Source of the DNA: JBFMCT01 sp046565765
GTDB taxonomy: Bacteria > Actinomycetota > Acidimicrobiia > Acidimicrobiales > AC-14
Reading direction: 5' to 3'
NCBI GenBank assembly: GCA_046565765.1
Contig: JBKHXX010000073.1
Span: 10,397 to 74,396, forward strand
Length of the DNA stretch: 64,000 nt
Part shown: piece by piece, positions 59,416 through 64,000 of the stretch
Layout: each line of letters begins with the position of its first letter
Position numbering within the stretch: the stretch's first letter is position 1
The notes under the pieces: model-generated
The model's database searches: none
What the model was told of the DNA's origin: nothing
What the model saw: only the letters and a program-made list of their open reading frames with translations
Program-made: the position numbers and the translations under genes

Positions 59416-60261
59416 ATGGCCGCCGAGACGCTGGTTCTGGGGGCGGTGGCCTACGACGCCAAGGTCGTTCCCATCTGGGACGGGTTCCGGGAGTGGTTCG
59501 GGGCCCGGGGGCTGCCCTTCGACTACGTCCTGTACTCCAACTACGAGCGGCAGGTCGAGGCCCTGGCCGGCGGCCACGTGGACGTGGCCTGGAACTCGCC
59601 GCTGGCCTGGGTGCGGGCCCGGCGGCTGTGCCCGGAGGCGGAGGCGGTGGCCATGCGGGACACCGACTGCGACCTCACGTCGGTGGTGGTCGTGCGGGAC
59701 GACTCGCCGATCGGGTCGGTGGCCGACCTGGCCGGCCGCCGTATCGGGGTGGGGGCGGTGGACTCGCCCCAGGCCACGCTTCTCCCCCTGTGGCACCTGC
59801 GGCGGCTGGAGGTGGGCGCGGTGGACGTCGTCCACCACCAGATCGGGGTGGGCAAGCACGGCGACCACGTGGGCGGGGAGCGCGACGCGGCCCGCGCCCT
59901 CGTCGAGGGGCGGGTGGACGCGGCCTGCATGATGGACGGCAACCACCTGCTGTTCAGCCGGGAGGGCACGCTGGCGCCGGGCAGCACCCGGGTCCTCACC
60001 CAGACGCCCACCTACGACCACTGCAACTTCACGGTGGCCTCGGCCGCGACGGCCTCCTCGCCCCTCGTCAAGGAGTTCACGAGGCTCCTGCTGGCCATGT
60101 CCTACGACGACCCGGACGTGCGGCCGCTGCTCGACCTGGAGGGCCTGAAGGCGTGGCGGCCGGGGAGGACCAGCGGGTACGCCCCGCTGGAGGAGGCGGT
60201 GGCCGAGACCGGCTTCTACGGGCCCGACGGCCGGGTGGCGGCCCCCGGCTACGAGCCGTGA
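59416..60261 (+). CDS. PhnD-like substrate-binding-fold protein without signal peptide
   Basis: A 281-residue protein. LVLGAVAYDAKVVPIWDGFREWFGARGLPFDYVLYSNYERQVEALAGGHVDVAWNSPLAWVRARRL is the start of a periplasmic-binding-protein fold of the phosphonate/phosphite type; SVADLAGRRIGVGAVDSPQATLLPLWHLR and LVEGRVDAACMMDGN continue it. There is no signal peptide, lipobox or adjacent ABC permease, so it is a cytoplasmic protein with a borrowed ligand-binding fold. It starts five bases after the dehydrogenase gene and overlaps the next by four. Confidence 0.82.
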   Translation: MAAETLVLGAVAYDAKVVPIWDGFREWFGARGLPFDYVLYSNYERQVEALAGGHVDVAWNSPLAWVRARRLCPEAEAVAMRDTDCDLTSVVVVRDDSPIGSVADLAGRRIGVGAVDSPQATLLPLWHLRRLEVGAVDVVHHQIGVGKHGDHVGGERDAARALVEGRVDAACMMDGNHLLFSREGTLAPGSTRVLTQTPTYDHCNFTVASAATASSPLVKEFTRLLLAMSYDDPDVRPLLDLEGLKAWRPGRTSGYAPLEEAVAETGFYGPDGRVAAPGYEP

Positions 60262-61442
60262 CCCCCACCCTGGACCTCGGCGACCTTGGGCTGGACGCGG
60301 GCGGGTCGGTCCTGCTGGCCCGGGAGCTGCGGAGGCTGCCGGCGGGGGGGGTGCTGGCCGTGCGGGGGCGGTCGCCCGAGCTGGGCGTCCACCTGCGGGG
60401 GTGGTGCCGGGCCGAGGGGCACGGGTTCGCCGAGGCGGGCGACGGAGGGGGCTGGCGGGTCACCCGGGGCTGGGCCGAGGACGCACGCTGGCGGGGCGCG
60501 CCGCGCGCCGCGGGCCCCCACGGCGGAGTGGTGGAGCGGCCCCCGTCGACGTGGGGGCTGGCGGCCCGGGGGGCCAAGGTGGAACAGGGGGGGCCCGCGT
60601 TCCCCTTCGCCCTCGACCGGCGGGACGTGGTCTGGAGCGGCTCGGCCGCGGCCATCTACCGCCAGGCCGCGGCCAACCAGTGGGACCCGGCCACGGCGGT
60701 GCCGTGGACCGAGCCGTTCGGCCTGCCCGACGACGTGGAGGAGGCCGTCGTCCAGGTCATGACCTACCTGATCGAGAACGAGAACGCGGCCCTGGCCGTG
60801 CCGGCCAGGTTCCTCGGCCAGGTCCATCCGCACTTTCGGGAGGTGGTGCAGGCCCTGGCCGTGCAGATCGCCGACGAAGCCCGCCACGTGGAGGTCTTCA
60901 CCCGGAGGGCCGGGCTGCGGGGGTCCCAGCCCGGCCTCTCCACCGTCGGCGGGCAGTCCTCCCTGCTCACGCTGCTGGAGGAGCCCGACTACGCCGTCGC
61001 CCACTTCCTGCTGTCGGTCCTGGGTGAGGGCACGTTCCTGCCGCTGCTGGCGTTCATCGAGACGCACGGCCCCGACCCGGTCACCCGGCGGGTCGCCCAC
61101 CTGGCCCTGGCCGACGAGGGCCGCCACGTGGCCTTCGGCATGGCCCACATGGAAGAGGTGCTGGCCGCCGACCCCGGCCTCCGCCCCCGCCTGGCCGCCG
61201 CCATCCGCCGCCGCCACGACGCCCTGGCCGACACGGCCGGTCTCAACGCCGACGTGTTCGACGCCCTGGTCGTGCTGGCCGCCGGCTCATGGGCGCCCGA
61301 GGCCATCGCCCGGGGCTACGCCGCCGTCGGGTTCCTCCAGGAGGAGATGGCCGCCGGGCGCCGGCGCCGCCTGGTCAAGCTCGGCTTCCCCCCCGAGGAG
61401 GCGGCCGAGCTGTCGGCCCTCCACACCCGCAACTTCATGTAG
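60258..61442 (+). CDS. TusA-like/ferritin-like di-iron fusion protein
   Basis: A 394-residue protein. The N-terminal 65 residues (LDLGDLGLDAGGSVLLARELRRLPAGGVLAVRGRSPELGVHLRGWCRAEGHGF) resemble a TusA/SirA fold without the CPxP motif. Residues about 170-390 form a ferritin-like helical bundle with two ExxH sites, IADEARHVEVF and LADEGRHVAFG, plus IENEN and GEGTF, which together can bind two irons. The gene overlaps the preceding one (GTGA). It may act as an oxidase or iron carrier for hydrogenase assembly (inference). Confidence 0.78.
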   Translation: MTPTLDLGDLGLDAGGSVLLARELRRLPAGGVLAVRGRSPELGVHLRGWCRAEGHGFAEAGDGGGWRVTRGWAEDARWRGAPRAAGPHGGVVERPPSTWGLAARGAKVEQGGPAFPFALDRRDVVWSGSAAAIYRQAAANQWDPATAVPWTEPFGLPDDVEEAVVQVMTYLIENENAALAVPARFLGQVHPHFREVVQALAVQIADEARHVEVFTRRAGLRGSQPGLSTVGGQSSLLTLLEEPDYAVAHFLLSVLGEGTFLPLLAFIETHGPDPVTRRVAHLALADEGRHVAFGMAHMEEVLAADPGLRPRLAAAIRRRHDALADTAGLNADVFDALVVLAAGSWAPEAIARGYAAVGFLQEEMAAGRRRRLVKLGFPPEEAAELSALHTRNFM

Positions 61443-61447
61443 CTGTC

Positions 61448-61638
61448 GGCGGCGTTGCCGCCGGGAAGGGCGGCGGGCCGGCCTTGCGGCCGGCGCTGAT
61501 TGGCTGTTCCGTCGGACCAAGCTCGCTGCGCTCGGCGGTCCGCCGGGCCGGCCCGCCCGTACGGGCGGCCGGCATCGGGCGGCGGCGTTTGCCGCCGGGA
61601 AGGGCGGCGTTGCCGCCGGGAAGGGCGGCGGGCCGGCC
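61448..61638 (+). repeat. Direct-repeat/hairpin region between convergent genes
   Basis: A perfect 36-base direct repeat at 61448-61483 and 61603-61638, with a partial copy at 61581-61602. Each repeat starts with the hairpin GGCGGC-GTT-GCCGCC. Between them lie GTCGGACC...GGTCCGCC and the perfect palindrome CCGCCCGTACGGGCGG (61552-61567). It separates the ferritin-like gene from the leftward CooC-like gene. No coding frame here is credible. Confidence 0.75.
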
Positions 61639-61648
61639 GCGGCCGGGG

Positions 61649-62425
61649 CTAGCGGCCGTTGGGGAGGGCGGTGATGCGGTCGGCGACCTTGGCGACCGCC
61701 GCGACCATGGGGTCGGCGGGGTCGAAGTCGAGCAGGGGCACGCCCGCCTTGTCGGCGTTGATGGCGGCCTCGCTCCAGGGCAGCTCGCCGTCGAGGTGGA
61801 GGTTGTTCAGCTGGCAGTACTCGCGGATGGCCTCGGCGTCGGCTGCGTTGCGCAGCTTGTTGGCCACCACCGCCACCCGGGCGATGGGCAGCTCGGCGGC
61901 CAGGGCGGCCATGCGCTTGGCCGTCTCGTACGACCGGTAGTACGGCTCGACGACCAGGAACAGGTAGTCGACGTTGCGGGTGGTGCCCCGGCTGAGGTGC
62001 TCGGGAGACGCCTCGAGGTCGAGGATCGTCACCGAGTCCTCCCGCTCGGCCATGTCGTTCATCAGGCCGGCCACGGTGGCGTGGGACGTGCACAGGCACC
62101 CCTCGTCGGCGTGCTTCGGCATGCACATCATCAGCACCCGGGTGGAGTCGGGGCCGGGGATGGAGTGCTCGGCCAGCACCGCCTCGATCGGCTCCTTGAG
62201 GGCGGTGCCTCCCATCCGGCGGGAGACCAGGGTGGTGGGGAGGGGCTGGAGGGAGTCGGCCAGCACCCGGTCGACGCCCATGGCCACGGCCACGTTGGGG
62301 TTGGAGTCGCCGTCGATGACGGTGACGTCCCGGCCCTGGCGGGCGAGGAGGCGGGCGAGGGTGGCGGAGAAGGTGGTCTTGCCGGCGCCACCCTTGCCGG
62401 CGACGGCCACTCGGAGCGAGCTCAT
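61649..62425 (-). CDS. CooC-like nickel-insertion ATPase (MinD/CooC family)
   Basis: A 258-residue P-loop ATPase of the MinD type. MSSLRVAVAGKGGAGKTTFSATLARLLARQGRDVTVIDGDSNPN contains the deviant Walker A; DEGCLCTSH holds the CxC motif that in CooC binds nickel between two subunits. DLEASPEHLSRGT and VANKLRN complete the family. CooC inserts Ni into CO dehydrogenase; no CODH is in view, so here it may serve the [NiFe] hydrogenase in place of, or beside, HypB (inference). It lies downstream of the second regulator cassette on the same strand. Confidence 0.88.
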   Translation of the reverse strand: MSSLRVAVAGKGGAGKTTFSATLARLLARQGRDVTVIDGDSNPNVAVAMGVDRVLADSLQPLPTTLVSRRMGGTALKEPIEAVLAEHSIPGPDSTRVLMMCMPKHADEGCLCTSHATVAGLMNDMAEREDSVTILDLEASPEHLSRGTTRNVDYLFLVVEPYYRSYETAKRMAALAAELPIARVAVVANKLRNAADAEAIREYCQLNNLHLDGELPWSEAAINADKAGVPLLDFDPADPMVAAVAKVADRITALPNGR

Positions 62426-62477
62426 GGAAAGGTCAGCGTACGCGGCCCCGGCGGCATTCCCGGAACCACGCCTCCGC

Positions 62478-62858
62478 TCAGGCCAGGGCGTCGCCCACGG
62501 GGATGGCGGCGACGATCTTGTCGTAGCGGTCAAGGTAGGCGGTGAGGTACCGCCGGCCCTCCCGCAGGGCGCCCGCCCAGGCGTGCAGCCACTCGACGCC
62601 CTCTTCGGTCAGCCGGTAGCTGCGCCGGGCCGGGCCCGCACTCGAGTGCTCCCACCACGACTCGACCAGGCCGTCCTTCTCCATGACCCGCAGGGCCCGG
62701 TAGAGGCCGCCCGGGTCGACGTTGCGCAGGCCCAGATGGCCGATCTGCTCGAGCAGGTCGTAGCCGTGGGCCGGAGTCTCGGCAATGAGCAAGAGTAAGC
62801 TCGCCCGGAGGTAGTTCCGGGGGAGCCCGCCCTGGGCCTCGTCGGACGAGAGCTTCAT
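62478..62858 (-). CDS. PadR-family regulator, second copy
   Basis: A 126-residue PadR winged-helix protein. LPRNYLRASLLLLIAETPAHGYDLLEQIGHLGLRNVDPGGLYRALRVMEKDGLVESWWEHSSAGPARRSYRLTEEGVEWLH matches the copy at 57288 along its whole length. It overlaps the Cys-rich partner by four bases and is followed by the CooC-like gene. Having the same gene order and overlap as the first cassette shows one duplication. Confidence 0.9.
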   Translation of the reverse strand: MKLSSDEAQGGLPRNYLRASLLLLIAETPAHGYDLLEQIGHLGLRNVDPGGLYRALRVMEKDGLVESWWEHSSAGPARRSYRLTEEGVEWLHAWAGALREGRRYLTAYLDRYDKIVAAIPVGDALA

Positions 62859-63265
62859 GCTCGGCTGACCTCCTGGCTCAGCTCGAACGCCGGGCACCCC
62901 TCCGTGCAGTCGCTGTCGACGCCCTCGGGGGGGAAGCAGTGGGGGCAGTCGGGGCCGCATTCGCCGTGGGCCTGGTTGGTGAGGTCTTCGAAGGACTGGG
63001 CGAACTCGAGGCCGCCCTCACGCCGGCCCAGCTCCGACAGCGTGTAGAGGTCGCCGATGCGCTCGATCAGGCCCTCCTCGACCAGCTGGTCGAGGTACTC
63101 GATGCCGGTGGACGCGTCGACTCCCAGGAACCGCTCGATGACGGAGGCGTCGACTTCCTCGCCGAACCCCTCGCCTCGCAGCCAGTACATGACCTGGAGG
63201 ATCTCGCTGCGCCAGAACATCGACTTCAGTGCGCCGCAGTGCGGTGCGTCCAGCGTCTCACTCAC
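62855..63265 (-). CDS. Cys-rich winged-helix-like protein, second copy
   Basis: A 136-residue paralog of the protein at 57662. MFWRSEILQVMYWLRGEGFGEEVDASVIERFLGVDASTGIEYLDQLVEEGLIERIGDLYTLSELGRREGG matches it residue by residue through the winged-helix part. The Cys cluster is larger: HGECGPDCPHC, then DCTEGC, six or seven candidate ligands. The promoter block is shared with hypC. Together with PadR it is a good candidate sensor-regulator for the hydrogenase genes (inference). Confidence 0.8.
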   Translation of the reverse strand: MSETLDAPHCGALKSMFWRSEILQVMYWLRGEGFGEEVDASVIERFLGVDASTGIEYLDQLVEEGLIERIGDLYTLSELGRREGGLEFAQSFEDLTNQAHGECGPDCPHCFPPEGVDSDCTEGCPAFELSQEVSRA

Positions 63266-63327
63266 GGGATTTCCTCACTCCTCGGCTCGCTCGCCACGGA
63301 ACGTGCTCGCCCGGTTACGGTTCGCTT

Positions 63328-63357
63328 CATTCTCGCACCGCTGGCTCGGTACTTGGG
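63328..63357 (-). promoter_or_regulatory. Promoter/operator block of the second regulator cassette, shared with hypC
   Basis: CATTCTCGCAC (63328-63338), CGGTA (63347-63351) and TGGG (63354-63357), with the same internal spacing and same distance to the start as the block before hypC. The rest of the 170-base divergent gap toward the hydrogenase gene contains the second motif at 63387. Confidence 0.55.
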
Positions 63358-63386
63358 TTGAAATCTTCCCTGACGCCCCTGCCAGA

Positions 63387-63407
63387 TAGGTGTAGTCTAC
63401 CTCTAGT
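63387..63407 (+). promoter_or_regulatory. Regulatory block upstream of the hydrogenase small subunit
   Basis: TAGGTGTA, GTCTA, CCTCTAGT with an internal perfect palindrome GTAG-T-CTAC (63392-63400), 29 bases before the ATG. Fifteen of 21 positions match the minus-strand block before the first regulator cassette. Confidence 0.4.
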
Positions 63408-63435
63408 ACGGCCCAAAAAGGGGGGGTCTATCCCG

Positions 63436-64000
63436 ATGGCGACAGGAAGTTCGGGTAGAGGACGGTCGACGGGGAGCAAGGCGCGGCAGGGTTCCGCACC
63501 GGTCCCGGCGAGCGCGTCCAGCGGTGGCAGCACGAGCGTGATGCCGGCCGGCGGCCAGTATCTCGACTGGCGCCAGAACCCGCTGGACCCGATGGCACCG
63601 ATCGGCGTGCGCTCCCGGGCGGTCGAGCCGGACACGTCGAAGATCCGCCTCGGCCCGCTGGAGAAGATCTACCTGATCTGGATGGTGGGCGGCAGCTGCG
63701 ACGGCTGCTCGGTGGCGGCCACCGGCGCCACCCATCCCCGGGTGGAGCACCTGCTGGCCGGCATCGTCCCGGGCCTGCCCCGGGTGGAGCTCATCCACAC
63801 CGTCGTCTCCGTCGAGTGCGGAGCGGAGTGGACGCAGAACCTGTTCATGGCCGAGCGGGGCGAGCTCGACGCTCCCTACGTGATCTGCTGGGAGGGCTCC
63901 GTCATGGACGAGTCCATCGCCGGCGAGGGCTACTGGATGGGCCTCGGTGAGGACCCCCAGACGGGCCGCCAGATCACGTCGCTGGAGTGGCTCGACCGCC
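63436..64000 (+). CDS. hhyS: [NiFe] hydrogenase small subunit, group 1h-like, 5' part (runs off window)
   Basis: Electron-transfer subunit of a hydrogen-oxidising hydrogenase; 188 codons are visible. After a 60-residue Ser/Gly-rich leader, KIYLIWMVGGSCDGCSVAATGATHPRVEHLLAG gives the proximal [4Fe-4S] CxxC; VECGAEWTQNLF and VICWEGSVMDES carry the next ligands. The CDGCSVAATGATHP pattern is that of the actinobacterial group 1h enzymes that scavenge atmospheric H2 (family knowledge). No twin-arginine signal is present, so it is cytoplasmic, as in other group 1h enzymes. The large subunit should follow beyond the edge. Confidence 0.88.
   Translation, partial: MATGSSGRGRSTGSKARQGSAPVPASASSGGSTSVMPAGGQYLDWRQNPLDPMAPIGVRSRAVEPDTSKIRLGPLEKIYLIWMVGGSCDGCSVAATGATHPRVEHLLAGIVPGLPRVELIHTVVSVECGAEWTQNLFMAERGELDAPYVICWEGSVMDESIAGEGYWMGLGEDPQTGRQITSLEWLDR

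Noticed and set aside
59416..60261. Phosphonate ABC transporter component
   Set aside because: No signal peptide or lipobox, and no permease or ATPase gene next to it.
3786..62476. GAACCACGCCTCCG shared by 3786-3799 and 62463-62476 as degenerate hairpin copies
   Set aside because: A 14-base match is expected by chance in DNA this GC-rich, and neither site has palindromic arms.

Overview
The window is very GC-rich, gene-dense DNA from an actinomycete. A member of the Acidimicrobiia or a close relative is the best guess (inference). It rests on a bacterial Ku with a separate LigD-type polymerase and ligase, a UPF0182 protein, DUF6458 and DUF3618 proteins, Lhr, and an actinobacterial-type (group 1h-like) [NiFe] hydrogenase. 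No rRNA, tRNA or CRISPR array was seen.

Region 1 (1-6.0 kb) is a non-homologous end-joining locus disturbed by a mobile element. The end of a tyrosine recombinase gene and a small HTH/coiled-coil partner precede an intact ATP-dependent DNA ligase. A second ligase follows that is cut exactly at its catalytic lysine motif, then Ku and the LigD-type polymerase. Region 2 (6-16.9 kb) holds envelope and housekeeping genes: UPF0182, DUF4230, a B12-binding radical SAM protein, a cytochrome P450, an Lnt-like protein with Ser at the catalytic Cys position, Hsp20 and DUF3048. Region 3 (16.9-32.7 kb) has a glycosyltransferase/methyltransferase/alpha-barrel operon, thioesterase, sugar dehydrogenase lipoprotein, a holin-like/DUF3618 membrane-stress operon, a frameshifted hemerythrin gene, a UGT-like glycosyltransferase and a large membrane protein.

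Region 4 (32.8-49 kb) carries a GNAT acetyltransferase, a CBS-domain citrate synthase, an MFS exporter, a broken regulator/cupredoxin gene, and DNA repair genes (DinG-like helicase, AlkA-like and Nei-like glycosylases, Lhr). Two tandem AAA ATPases sit behind a perfect inverted repeat. Region 5 (49-52.2 kb) is a run of small zinc-ribbon, J-domain and membrane proteins ending in YceI.

Region 6 (52.2-64 kb) is a hydrogenase island. hypC-D-E-F are read leftwards behind a two-gene regulator cassette (a Cys-rich winged-helix-like protein plus PadR). Three coupled genes follow: an acyl-CoA dehydrogenase-like protein, a PhnD-like protein without signal peptide, and a TusA-like/ferritin-like fusion. 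A CooC-like ATPase is read leftwards behind a second, paralogous regulator cassette, and the [NiFe] hydrogenase small subunit starts at the right edge. Sequence blocks are shared between the hypC and second-cassette promoters, and between the hydrogenase and first-cassette promoters, so the island appears to be one regulon (inference).

Scattered through the window is an apparently uncatalogued family of 49-bp hairpin elements, four copies, all at gene 3' ends and several supplying the last codons. A 46-bp relative lies in frame inside hypF, and a different 47-bp hairpin lies in frame inside lhr.
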